Assembly (NCBI RefSeq): GCF_021134715.1
Contig: NC_060028.1
Span: 22,501 to 86,500 of the forward strand
Source: Daphnia pulex
Lineage: Eukaryota > Arthropoda > Branchiopoda > Diplostraca > Daphniidae
Direction: 5' to 3'
DNA length: 64,000 nucleotides
The notes beneath the pieces are model-generated. The model was not told the DNA's origin and did no database searches. It was given only the letters and a program-made list of their open reading frames with translations. A program made the position numbers and the translations under genes. Of this stretch, positions 10,951 to 22,046 are shown one piece after another. Position 1 is the first letter of the stretch. Every line of letters starts with the position of its first letter.

Positions 10951-11917
10951 GAGTGCTTCGTCAAAAAGTAGTAGACAGGAAGAATTAAATCGTGCTACAG
11001 TTCTGGATAATTTTGATGATACACAAGTTTATCTTTTTTATTCAAAAGGTAAATTCTCAATTGATTGATTGTTTTATCTTATTATCATCTTCATTCATTC
11101 CCTTAGGCGAAGTAAACTATTCTTGGCTTGATAAAGATCTAGGTATTAAAGATGTTCCAAAGATGTCTTCTTCAGATTTGGTGAACTATTTGCGGTCAGA
11201 AATAAAGGTATAATTTACAAAATTGAATGTTGTGGCTCTAACTGATTGTTTCTCATTTTGTTTTAGGGCAATAAATTACAACGATCATTGTTAACCTGCA
11301 AATTATCATGTAGGAGATATTTGTTCTTTCTAATGTCAGTGACAACAAGCAAAGATGTGGCAGAACTCAGAAGTGTGTCTCAAGATTCTTTCAGAAAAAA
11401 TATTTGATAAAACTCAACAATTCTGTATTGAAGTGCCTGACTTACTTCTAGTCCTGATGAATTTTGGTACTGTTCAAAGCAACTTTTGGCCTGTGGCTTT
11501 GGACATTTCTTTTCCTCGCCCATTCCGGAAATTTTCCATGAACAGTTTCGATTCGGAAAAACATCATGTCCCTTTCCCTCGCTTGAATTTGGAGAAAATA
11601 TTGTCTCTCTTGAGTTTCAATGTGAAAACATATCCCTATTTTTCCGAGAACGAGAAAATTGGAATGTGCAACCTCTTGCTAAACCTTTACATGGCCAATT
11701 TTATAGCTGGAGACACTTTTCTAACTCTCAAAATCAGAGACATTATATCACATATACTTGAAAGTTTTACAGTAGAGGAATGGAGGGAACTTAATTTCAA
11801 AATGGTATTTCTTTTATATTATGTTTTGTTTTAAGTTCTCAAACTTATCTTTTTGGTTTTAGTATTGAAGAACTTATTTTGCAGTGTTGGATTGAGAACC
11901 TGTAACCTACAGCGATG

Positions 11918-12434
11918 GTTCAACGAATTACGTACAGTATATACCAACAACTACAAGCCGTGGAGCAACTACAAGCTGTCGGTTCATCAGCGATGGACTC
12001 GAGTAAACGACGAGCAATGGTCGTTTGCCGAAGGGCTTCTTCCGCCAAGGCAAGAAATTGACTGCTACTGAGAACCTTGGTGCTAGAGCTGACGGATTTC
12101 TTTTGTGATTGGCGTTGCGATGCAGGGATTGTAGGGAGCGTTGTAATTTGATTCCTGCCTTTTGCTTGTTGAGGTGACGACACACTCTCCTGGAGCTCAT
12201 CCAGCAACAAATCTGCAAAAAAAACCAAATAATTCACAGGTAAGAAAGAAGAAGGCACAAGTTGTATTATAGAGTTTTTAATGAGATTCTTTAGTCCACA
12301 CCTAGATTTTGGTCCCATTCGGAGATTGGATACTGTGTCTCGTACAGTTGTATTTCCTCCGCATCTCCATTAAGGTTCCATGACTGTTGATGACTGGTGG
12401 TACTCATCGACGTTGAATTCGGTATGTCTCCCAT
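11918..12434 (-). CDS. Small two-exon unknown protein (about 142 aa)
   Basis: On the minus strand ATG at 12434 opens MGDIPNSTSMSTTSHQQSWN. Exon 1 (12302-12434) ends at a GT donor. After an 89-bp intron with a pyrimidine-rich acceptor, exon 2 (11918-12212) continues in phase with DLLLDELQESVSSPQQAKG and ends ACSCWYILYVIR. The product is acidic then Ser/Gln-rich, with a short helix (FLALAEEALRQTTIARRLLES) and a cysteine-rich tail; no domain was recognised. It converges with the SLF2-like gene, whose end lies only a few bases away. The splice phase supports a real gene, and the odd tail leaves room for doubt about the true 3' end. Confidence 0.45.
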
Positions 12435-13736
12435 TTCTATCTTTATAGTTTTTCCTTTATTTTCGCCTCTGTGTTCAACATGGTAATATTTTATAACAAT
12501 TTATCATCCGTTTTCCGGATGATTTACAAGGGTAGTAAAAGGACACTGCAATAGGGCGGGGTTGAACACAATCAATCGAGAGACAGGTCGATATGCTGAT
12601 AGTCAATAGACTCTTGCGTGCAGTTGTTTCTATGTGACATTTCTCTTGATTCATTTCGTGTCAGCTAGCAGCTAGTGAAAGGCGTAACGAATTAACGATT
12701 CGAGTTGAGTTGCTGCCGCAAAGCAATCAAATTAGCTGTCGCTAGGTGGCTTAAAATGATTTCCACTAGGTTGCGCGAGTGTCTTCACTCTTCAGGGATA
12801 AATGTGTTATGGTCGTGACGTTTCTCATGATGAAAATGAAAAGGTCCAATGCAACAGTAAAAGTAATTATTTTTTATCCAATTTCTTACTAAAGTACTTA
12901 ATCAATATGACCAGAGATCAATTTGCTATTTGAATACCTTGCCAATCACAACTTCCTTTGTAAAATTTCAGATGTCATTCTTTTGGACTGCATAGTTTTG
13001 TCTTACTCCTGGTATTCTATGGTCATAATGAGTCCTGCATGTAATTGTGTACACACTGTGTTTCCTGATGGTAATCTTAATATTTTCTTAAATAGGTCCG
13101 CTGCTGGTTACTTTGTTGCAGACAGCTGGGGATAGGTGTTCCTTTTGCAGGTGTGCTACTGGTACTGGTTGTAATTTTCGTCATGTACAGAAACAATTCT
13201 TAAGCAGGTAAGTGAATCATGAGAGTTGCCACTTTCCAAGTCTGTTTTCTAATCTACTTTAATTCATCTTGTAAAAGGATGTCGAAGATCTTTCCTTTCT
13301 CCACGAGGTTGCTGACGTGTCATGAAGATGTGTTTTTCGGGAGGGTCTCTACTATATTGCAAGACAAAAGTGTGATGAAAACAGGAAATCTGAAATGGTA
13401 ATAATGTACTGGTATGATAAATCAAGTAGGTTAGCATTTTGTTCTTGGTTGAAGATAACTGACATCTTATTTCATGCTTCAAATTAGAGCTTTTGTGGAA
13501 GGTTCTTCGTACTTGGAAAGAGTTGTAAATTTTGTTTGATCAGACAGAGCAGATTGCATATTCTTAAAACCTGAAATGAAATCTTTGCGATGTGTTGATC
13601 TTTGGTCATTTCTTTTTCTTGTTTAGTGTATATTTAAAGTAGATCATTATTGGTATCTTTTTTCACATTTCAAAATGTTTATTAAAGTTCTTTTTCTTTG
13701 TAGGTGTCCATCTTTCTTAATAGCCCACATTTCTAC
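12435..13736. other. Promoter-side and decayed DNA, no intact gene
   Basis: The first few hundred bases are upstream of the minus-strand gene ending at 12434 and may hold its promoter. From about 12.9 kb there are short coding-like stretches with splice-like edges, for example near 13270 (DVEDLSFLHEVADV), but none continues. No product was recognised. Confidence 0.4.
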
Positions 13737-13911
13737 TTGACAGCTCTACCAATGTGCTTAACAGCATAAGAAGTTAATCAATGATGCCAAGCTTCTAAGG
13801 ACTTAGAAACGAAAATGTTTCTCATTTCACAGTAATGGTGATCCCAAAGAATATGACCATTGAAGATTTAGTTCTCTATGCAGAGACAAAACGATAGTGT
13901 TAAGTCTGAAG
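13737..13911 (+). pseudogene. Relic of RINT1 exon 3
   Basis: Two blocks match the start of exon 3 of the intact RINT1 gene at 53739 and following. 13739-13790 shares CTTGACAGCTC and AATG-TGCCAAGCTTC with it at the same spacing. 13850-13905 translates MTIEDLVLYAE against VTVEDLILYAE in RINT1. The stretch between is eroded and no open frame remains. It is on the same strand as the intact gene, about 40 kb away, and stands beside the decayed repeat unit that also neighbours RINT1 at 49.5-53 kb. Confidence 0.7.
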
Positions 13912-16809
13912 TTGAGTCACACCAATTAGCTTGAAACTAAATTGCTTTTTTCACACTGCAGTGGCTGAAAACAATTGGATGTACATGGCTAATTTTATCG
14001 TCATATAAATAGGGTGGTGGACATGTTACAAAATTTTTCCACAAGAATGCAGAAAACTATTATCAAATCAATTACTAGATGACCTTTTTATATCTTCCTT
14101 TTTACTCCTATCATTTGGTAAGGTTACCCCTGATTCAAATAGTCATATCTTTCACATCTCACTAGAGTTATTGATTATTCTAAGGGTTTAAATAGTGACG
14201 AACTGACAGGTGGATGGTGGCAGCATATTTGATACAGGGATCCACTCTTTCTTATAGGCTAAAGCATCTGACAGAAGTTATCCAAAATAGGCAACTTGTG
14301 TGTATTACGTTTCAGATGGTTTCGATTCCGACTAGTCCGGTGCATCAGTGGGCCCTCTTCCGACAAACCCAGATTAGTTTCATTATCAATCATGTTTTCG
14401 AATTTTTTTTAGTAAATGGCTAATTGGTTTTTCTTTTGTGAACATGTGTTGGTGGTGGACCGTAAATTCCAGAATCGGATGAGATTTCTGGCGATGACAA
14501 TAGAACAGGATGCATATTCGGAAGTCATGGGCTGTCTGATGGGCCCGCAACACGTCCAGCAGCCACATTGAGACTCGGAAACGTTTGTCGGTTCTTCGTT
14601 GCCGACGTCGGCCGTCTTGACTGAGTTACATCACGCTACCTGGACAATTCCCGACTCTTCACTCGCTTCGACGACAACAAAGAATTTTTTCCGGTTCCAA
14701 AGTTTATGGTGTTCCGTCGGTGGACCACACATTTTGAGTCATCGTTATTATGATGCATTTGCCTATAATAGTGAAGCAGGAGCGATTACTGGAGCAGCTG
14801 CCGGATGATTCTGGAACCACGAACTTACTCTTCCGTTTGGTGTTCCGATTCGCCAGTTATTTGTTTGGTCGTTTGCATCGCAACCGACTGAAACATCACC
14901 GCAATGAACCGAAACTATGAGATGCTATTTTGTTGCCGGGAGTAATCAAAGATATCCTATCAGGTAAAATTCCATTAGAACTATTTCTTGAAACTCTAAA
15001 ATTTGAATCCTCATTTAATTTTATTGCTGCCCAGTGCTGGATCGTGGATAGAATCATTCGTTCGGCTGAAGAATATCTCGATTCTTTCGAATGACCTGGC
15101 CCAACAATTCACAGATCTCGTCCGGGATCAACTCGCTTATTCAATCCCGCCATATTGGGATCCAGCAAAGAAAACTTTTACTCCTCAGCTGAATGTTGTC
15201 CACCATTCAACAACGGATGCCACTGCTTCTAGTCAATCTGCTGGACCGTGTTCCGGCATGAAAGATTCATTTCAGATTGTTTGAAATTGCCATGAACTTG
15301 TTTGTTTTTTGTTTGTTTTCTGCAATTCGTCTTGTTGTGGAGCGTCTAGACTAGCATATCTGAGTAAGGGTCTAACAGTTTGCGTATTGGCCCAGTCGAA
15401 GGTACTGGAGGAAGTCTGATTGGTGGCGATCGTGTGCCCGTTTTAGTGATGGTTAGTTAGAGAACGCTGCCGTAATTGTTGTCACAGAAGGAGTGATTTA
15501 TGTCTCCGGCTCTTTTAGTTAAATTTCGTGTCAGAAACAAAAAGGTTTTCCATTCAGGGTTCCCCATCTCTCATACCGGTCTGTTACAGCAGTAGTCAAC
15601 GGCGTACAACGAATTTTTTATATCAAGGTTTTTTTTCTCATTTAAATGCTGCAGTGCATTAATGTTAGTATTTGTTTTTGTAAGAGTTGACTGGGGAAGT
15701 ATTGGGTTAGTACATGCATGGTGTTATTTATCATAAGAATACAAGAACAGACATGGGAAACATTGGGAGGTAATAGAGGGGGGACATGTGGAAGGAGTAG
15801 GAAATGAACCTGGGGCCTTTCTTATCATCACTAGGGGCCGTAACCATGACGTGGTCCATCATCCAATTTGATAAATCTCGAGAATTTTATCAGATCCTTT
15901 AAAGGGCTGGCTAAGAATGTTGTGGAATTTTTCAATTTAGGCAACACAGTAGGTAGCTATTGGTTATAGCTAAAAATTGTCACGAGTTACGTGTTTGAAT
16001 CTTGTAGGACACTGGAGGACTAAGAGGGTAGGAAGTAGAAGTGCAGAGAAATCTGTGGAATAGTCCAGTAAAATGCGAATGTATAAGAAAAGAAACGTGG
16101 TAAGTTGCAATTTTATTTTTCAACGGGATATTTACATCCATCAGGATGATTCCATTCATAGTCGAAATGTTTGGTTAGTAATGTAACTATAATTGCGTAT
16201 TATAGAGACGTTACATAGTGTTTAAGGATTGATCCACCGTAGTGTTGGTAGTTTTAAATGGTGCACGCGAATCTTTCAGTCTTCATTCTGCAGTGTTGTG
16301 TCGAATTTGTGTTCTGGTCATCCGTGTGGACAATCGGTTTGACTGAGTGTTAGCTTGTCAAGGTTGTTTTAACTCTTACTTTTATACGGCCGTATAAAAC
16401 TAAACCAATAAATGTGTAATTGAAAATAACTTGTGCCAGAGCCATATAGCTCTGCTTGTGCCTAGGTTGTGTTTTGTTTTTACTTCGGGTGTTGCAGGAT
16501 GCAAAAATTGTGGATTGATTACCGTTTGGAGTTACTTATTTGGCTGTTGGTGATGTGTTGGCGGTTTTTTTATGGTGAGAAGATGATTATTTAGTGAAGA
16601 CCATATTATGTTAGTATCGATTTCTCGTATTTCTTTGTTATTCTAATGAGTGTCGATTACTTAAAGCGGGAATTATTTCCAATTATTTTAAACCTTGCCT
16701 TTGCCTTATTTTCTGCAGTTATTTTGATTTACTTTACACGTCTCTGAAACATTTATCGGCAGTTGCTGAGATGCGATTTTTAGTGATGACTAACATTTAT
16801 TGAATCAGC
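13912..16809. other. Decayed coding-like DNA, no intact gene
   Basis: Scattered plus-strand pieces look formerly coding, such as LLFRLVFRFASYLFGRL near 14815 and SIPPYWDPAKKTFTPQLNV near 15145. Each is cut by stops and none was assigned to a family. From about 16740 (ACATTTATCGGCAGTTGCTG) the sequence is similar to that preceding the MITE copies at 21.2 and 51.6 kb. Confidence 0.4.
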
Positions 16810-17200
16810 AACAAAGCTCACTTGTTCGATTTTTGAAAAATTGATTTTTTTTTTCTACTTCCGGTTTTCTCATTTTAGTCAGTAGTTCAGTAAATATTCA
16901 TTCCACGAAAAAAAGAACCACATATTCGTGATCCTCGTCAAATTTGTGGTAAAGTTCATGTTTTTTTTTGTGCGTTTTCGAACTTCCGGTTTCGAAAATT
17001 TTCCTGAACTATAGTTCAGGAAAATTCTCGATTTTGACAAAATTTTGGATTTCGTTCAAATTACACCTAATCGACCCCAAATTTCATGGAGATCACGAAT
17101 ATTTGGTTTATTTTGTCAGCAGCTCAACGGTTAAGGTGCTATCGCTTACTTCCGGTCTACTTCCGGAAAATTTGCATAAAACTAGCAAGTGAGCTTTGTT
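16810..17200 (+). mobile_element. Palindrome-centred MITE, copy 1 (391 bp)
   Basis: Perfect 15-bp terminal inverted repeats, AACAAAGCTCACTTG and CAAGTGAGCTTTGTT, bound the element. A perfect 30-bp palindrome at 16997-17026 (half-site AATTTTCCTGAACTA) lies at its centre. Four ACTTCCGG octamers occur (near 16857, 16981, 17150 and 17160). There is no coding capacity, so this is a non-autonomous element. No target duplication is convincing, and the flanks also resemble those of copies 2 and 3, so it may have spread as part of a larger unit. Confidence 0.8.
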
Positions 17201-18300
17201 CTCAATACTGCTCTCAAGATTGATTGCTAGGTTTTGGCGAACAAAAATGCGCTTTTCAAGTTATGTGAGTATGTTAAGACTAGCCCTTCAAATTCTGAGT
17301 TTTTAGACGTGTCTAATAGATGGCGTGTCGATTATTGTGTCAGTTATGGGCTTGTGGCGTTTTGCTGTCAGAAGTTTAGTTATCTTTTCTTCGAAAATTA
17401 CCAATGAATTCATAGGTAAATACGAGTGATTTCGTCTGTAACTTGTCGGTGATGTGTTCTATTCCGTGTATATGTTGGATAACCTTAATGTCTTTCATCA
17501 ACTTACAGTCTGATAACTGAAAACTTACAGTCTGAATGTCGTGCAGCCGGCCGTCAACTATTTTGTTCAAACTCATTGTATTCTACTGAATGTGCCATCG
17601 AAATGATACAGGTGACAACCAACACTAGCTTTATAACATGCTGAAACCTTAATTCTTCTCATGTTTTATTAGGATTCATCATAATTATCGGCTGTTTCTA
17701 TTGGACTTGCTAGATCACCAACCCCAGCATGGACCAATCTCTCATTCCAGCTTCTAGAGAATCTTGGATAACTGATTGGCGGTTTCATGTGTAAGTTCAC
17801 TTGTCATGTCAGTCGTGTATGTTTCAAAAGTATTGATCTACACTTACATCTATCTAATGTTTAAGAGACAATTTGAGTGTGTAATGATAACTGTTTAATT
17901 ATTCTTTTAGATCATAGACGCACATTGATGACATAAATTATAAACAAGGTGACTTATTTTTCTTTTTTTTATTTACAGGATCTAAACTCCAGGTTTCTAA
18001 ATTTGCACGGCAGACTTTATGAGAATTCATGTCCTTTCAAGTAAGTCAACAAGGTCACTTGTTTACTAACCTTTTGGCTGCTACCCTTGAATCTCCCTTT
18101 TTACTCTCTAAAGCGGGCCATCTTAATTTGAGGTATTGCTTATTCTGTCGTTACAATCTTGTTTGAATATTATTGATATCCCAATAAATGTTCATTCTGC
18201 TTACAGGGTAATCCTTCGCTACTTGTCATGGACTTCATCCACTGGTGAAAACCGACGAGAGAATGCTGTAATCCAAGACTGATAAATTGTTTAGTCGTTA
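17201..18300. other. Decayed DNA with a possible RINT1 exon 2 fragment
   Basis: No gene is intact here. Near 17978-18015, CTCCAGGTTTCTAAATTTG resembles RINT1 exon 2 (TTCCAGGTTTCCAAATTTG, about 53542-53560), and the translation QVSKFARQ resembles QVSKFVEQ. This is short and could be chance. At 18257-18295 the GAGAATGCTGTAATCCAAG segment resembles the end of the repeat arm at 23428-23470 and may mark a unit boundary. Confidence 0.4.
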
Positions 18301-18760
18301 GATTAAATTAAAAGTGCATATCTGGGCTCCCTTCTCTTCTGTGGCCCCGTTTCCCTTACTAACCACTAACCAACGCCCGCCGGTGGTCACTCACCCGCTG
18401 TGAAACCAGGAGGAGGGGAGGGCTCTGGTCGAACGGGGACTTAGAAGGCGCATGATCCGATGAAAACTTTTGGAGGGTCATGAGCCTAACCCGGAAGCCT
18501 AGTATGACTACATCTCCCCGGAAAAACTTGCCTCGTACTTCTCTCTTCTTCTCGGTCCAGATAAATATCTCTGGGGGCCGTAGACAAAACCTATAACAGC
18601 ATGTGCGAGTTTATAAGAAGCAGCCCACTATCCAATGAAAGAAAAAGCCGTGGATTAGTTTTGCGGACAGTCACGCAGATTTCCGCACAAATAGACCATC
18701 GCTTTTTGTCTCATTGCCGCAGCGGTGGTGGCGGGTTTGCAATAAACTCGTACAGTAGAA
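18301..18760. other. GC-rich noncoding block, function unknown
   Basis: The composition rises sharply against the AT-rich surroundings, with runs such as CGCCCGCCGGTGGTCACTC and a CCAGATAAATATCTCTGG inverted motif at about 18557. On the minus strand a TTATAAA lies near 18615, with long non-coding GC-rich sequence downstream of it. This could be a structured RNA gene or a CpG-rich promoter. I compared it in mind with U1-U12, U3, 7SK, SRP, RNase P and MRP RNAs and found no match. Confidence 0.3.
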
Positions 18761-20670
18761 AAACTTCTTGAACCGGACGCTCTGTTTATTGAATTATTAA
18801 AAAGAAAAATAACTGGTTTAAAATACAAATTTTGTATTCATTATTGACATTACATTGTTTGGGTTTAACATTGGTTTATGTGGTTTAGGGTATAAATTTG
18901 AGGATTGAAAGGTGTATGTTAGTGGGGTTTGAAGAATTGGAAAGTCTAAGTTTTTGGGGTTTTTGGGGTGGGTTCAAATTCAACAGACTGGCTGAATAAA
19001 TCCATCTGTGAATTAGACTGGAACGAAGAAGAAGGTGAAGCTAAGACTTAAACTAGCTATAAATCTACAGACATCATGCAAATTGAACAAAATACTGCCT
19101 GTAACTTCCATAACAAGACACCAGCAACAAGTAACAGCCACAGGTTAACTTGATGCACAACAATCTTTCACCGGCCAAGGGGGTAAACAAACAAAGAACC
19201 TTGTTGACCTTGTTGGTGGTGTTGGCCTTTTCCTTATCCTTGGATGGGCAACAAAATGGTTCTCATTCAGTCTAAATGCAAAATCTAAAGCAAAATTTAC
19301 ATTAGAAATAAAAATAATTCAAACGGTCTCACACAAAATGATGAATTCTCTCTCTCATCAGCAACAAAGAATTGGATCTGGCGAAGGCATCAATATCTTG
19401 AAGATTTCCAACTTGAAAGGGAAAAATGAATGTGAACATTATTGTCTTAAAGAACACAGTAATTCAAAGTATTTTTGGTAAAATAATTAACCTGCAACAG
19501 AAATGATTTTTCTTCAGAAGACATAGGTTGTGAGCTTGCATTATTGGATTAGACCATTTCATTTCTATTGTCACGAGCACCTAGTTGGCCAGGTACATGA
19601 AAACTTCAGCTGAAATTATCTGAAAACATAGTCAAGAATGCAGTAAGAATCATTTGCTAAAGTTTGTTTTATCTATTACTTAAAAACAGTTAACTTGTTA
19701 TCCGATCTCCGTTGTTGAACTTTTTTGACGTGTAATGTCATGTCTGTCTGTGACTGACTGTGCAACCAACTTAAGATTCAAAACTCATTACTAGATGTCG
19801 CCAGTGTCGCTGTTGTTGTTCTTTCATGGTGGAGGCGGAATGAGCGATACAAATTGTTTCTATTTTATACTTATTCCTGTGATTTAAAATACCAAATTGA
19901 ACTTCGTATCATATGTAGGTTTATCTTTACCTAGTTTCCTTATTTTTATACTGTACTAACTTATTTCTTCAAATTCTAGATGCATACTGTCAGTCATTCC
20001 AACAAGTTGACTTAGCCCATGACTTAGCGCTCAGTCAATTTCCATCCATTAGATCCTCATCATGCTGTCAAAAGCCTAAAACTCATGTTTGAAGAGCACA
20101 TATAGTGGAATATAAATGTGTCGAGATAAGGTATTTCCCCATTACTGCTGTATCAATCACCAGACCATTACATTTCAGATTTTCATATAACATAGGTATT
20201 CAGTATTCTTGCTTATGAATCATAGTATCTTTTCTGAATCTCGCAATTTTGGTGGTGTTTATTGCAACAGCATGTTTGTTGTTAATCTTGTTATGGCTTT
20301 TTTTTACTTTGGTTTAGAAGGCAACCCAGCTAAGAGATAGGTAAAGTTTTATCTCTTATGTGTGTAAATGTGTGTAAATTTGTAAATAACGTAGAGAATT
20401 TCCTTGTCCCATTTCCACTTAGAGTTTCAGTGACATGAAGAGTGTGAAGTGAACCACCTATCACCACGCTTCTGCAATACTTTATGACACTTTCTTTAGC
20501 ATCAGGAAATTTATCTCAACATGTGGAGTAATGCTGTTGGTTGCTGTGAATTCCATTTTTACGGTTTTGTCATCATGAACTTTTCAGTGTGCTTCTTAGA
20601 AAAGGTAAAGATTGATATGCTTTATTCATTTTTATATTTTCATTAATGTAAAACTTTTTTTGTTTACAGA
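18761..20670. other. AT-rich noncoding DNA, no gene seen
   Basis: No convincing frame was found. CTAGATGTCGCCAGTGTCGCTG near 19791 is faintly like GCTAGATGTCGCTATTATCGC (minus strand, near 52810) at the far end of the other repeat arm, so the two arms may share an upstream region. Confidence 0.4.
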
Positions 20671-21179
20671 GCACGCAGTTTCTTTGTGGAATCGTGTGGT
20701 CCTGGCACGAAGATTCTTGAGCCAACGCTGGCTTTTGTCCATGACCAACGTTCTGCTTCATCCCTATTTTCCGGCGTAAGCTCATCCAGCTTCTGCTTCA
20801 TCGCTTCGTACACAAAAATACAACTTGTCTTACTTCACTGACGAGTTGGAACACTTCAGTGGTCGCTTCCGTGCCGCTGTTACACACCTGCAGTCACTCA
20901 CCACGGGATTATGCCCAGGTACCCGACAATTTACTTATTTTCGTAGATTATCTATTCGAATAGTATATTTACTTGTGTCTGTAATAATTCCGAAATCAGG
21001 CCCTACTTGCGCGCAAACGTAGTTTTAATTAGACGTTTTTTTTCTAACGCTAGATGGCTTTTCGATAATTGTCAGCTGTCAAAACAGTCAGTTTCAGTTA
21101 CTTTAAAATCTCTTTAAACATTTATCGGCAGCTGTTGTTTTGAAATTTTTTTGTGAAAACTGACGATAACTATTCCCCC

Positions 21180-21566
21180 AACAAAGCTCACTTGTTAGAT
21201 TTTGAAATAATGTGTTTTTTTTCTACTTCCGGTTTTCTCATTTCAGTCAGTAGTTCAATAAATATTCATCTGACGCACAAAAGAACCACAAATTCGTGAT
21301 CCTCGTCAAATTTGTGGTAAAGTTCATGTTTTTTTTTGTACGTTTTCGTACTTCCGGTTTTGAGAATTTTCCTGAACTAGTTCAGGAAAATTCTCGATTT
21401 TGGCCAAATTTTCGATTTCGTTTAAATGATACCTAATCGACCCCAAATTTCATGGAGATCACGAATATGTGGTTTAATTTGACGACAGCTCAGTGGTTGA
21501 GGCACTGTGGTTACTTCCGGTATACTTCCGGAAATTTTTTCATAAAAGTAGCAAGTGAGCTTTGTT
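21180..21566 (+). mobile_element. Palindrome-centred MITE, copy 2 (387 bp)
   Basis: It has the same 15-bp terminal inverted repeats as copy 1 and the same central palindrome with a small deletion (GAACTAGTTC). ACTTCCGG motifs are retained near 21226, 21351 and 21505. It sits at the same relative place as copy 3 in the other arm of the inverted duplication, so it predates that duplication. Confidence 0.8.
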
Positions 21567-21828
21567 CTGTTTACAATTCTCAATATTGCAAGCTTGATTT
21601 TAAGTTTTTAAAATTGCATCTTCAAATCTTTTAGCCAAAAAACCTGACTATTGTTTCTATCTGTATCATGTAACTTTTATTGGCATTTCACTTAATAACA
21701 ACTGTTTTGTCTTTATTCAGGTAATGCAGAGGAGACGTCAAGAAGATGGACACCAAAACATCTCCGTTATCTTCAAAATGTCAGCGCGGATCATCATTTA
21801 TTGTTGGTAATATTTGTGTTTGTGTTAG

Positions 21829-22046
21829 TTAATCCGTTGTCTGCCACGCCTTTGTTCTCCGTTTCTCCCCTACCTCCTTAGCACGGGCCTCCTAGAGGCC
21901 TCCTAAATGCGTGCATTCCATCTTCCCTGTCAGCCCGGACTTGTCAGCAATGGCAAGTCCCACCTTGGTCATGGATCCTTCAGACATGGCGCGTAGAGAG
22001 TAGAGAACAACCTACGGGTTGTGTGGCGTGGCAGCCAACGGGTTAA
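21829..22046. mobile_element. piggyBac-like TTAA MITE (218 bp)
   Basis: It starts TTAATCCGTTGTCTGCCACGCC and ends GGCGTGGCAGCCAACGGGTTAA, giving inverted ends of about 18 bp bounded by TTAA. That is the target duplication and end style of piggyBac-family elements. The interior (near 21960-22010) is non-coding. An orthologous copy lies at 50714-50937. Confidence 0.75.

Larger units (their letters stand above)
2809..11910 (+). pseudogene. SLF2/FAM178-like gene interrupted by a BEL element
   Basis: The proposed exons are 2809-2814 (ATGAAG), 2879-2945, 3069-3101 continuing at 10956-11048 across the inserted element, 11107-11207, 11268-11804, and a short last exon ending near 11908. The frame runs in phase on both sides of the element: SILVESSSQS before it and ASSKSSRQEELNRATVLDNF after it, then a short intron and VNYSWLDKDLGIKDVPKMSS. 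The large exon encodes a helical block (PDLLLVLMNFG ... FPRLNLEKILSLLSF ... EKIGMCNLLLNLYMANFIAG) that resembles the FAM178 region of SMC5/6 localisation factor SLF2; this is from memory and moderate. In that exon the frame entering from the splice site closes, and the conserved block is in another frame from about 11343. Together with the exon insertion this suggests a dead gene. An unmodelled intron or an assembly error could also explain the frame change. Confidence 0.5.

Noticed and set aside
16810-17200. Defined target-site duplication for the MITE
   Set aside because: The bases flanking the inverted repeats do not match each other in any copy, so I claim no duplication.
18301-18760. 7SK, RNase P/MRP, SRP or spliceosomal snRNA gene
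   Set aside because: None of the defining motifs I know for these RNAs is present; left as unknown.
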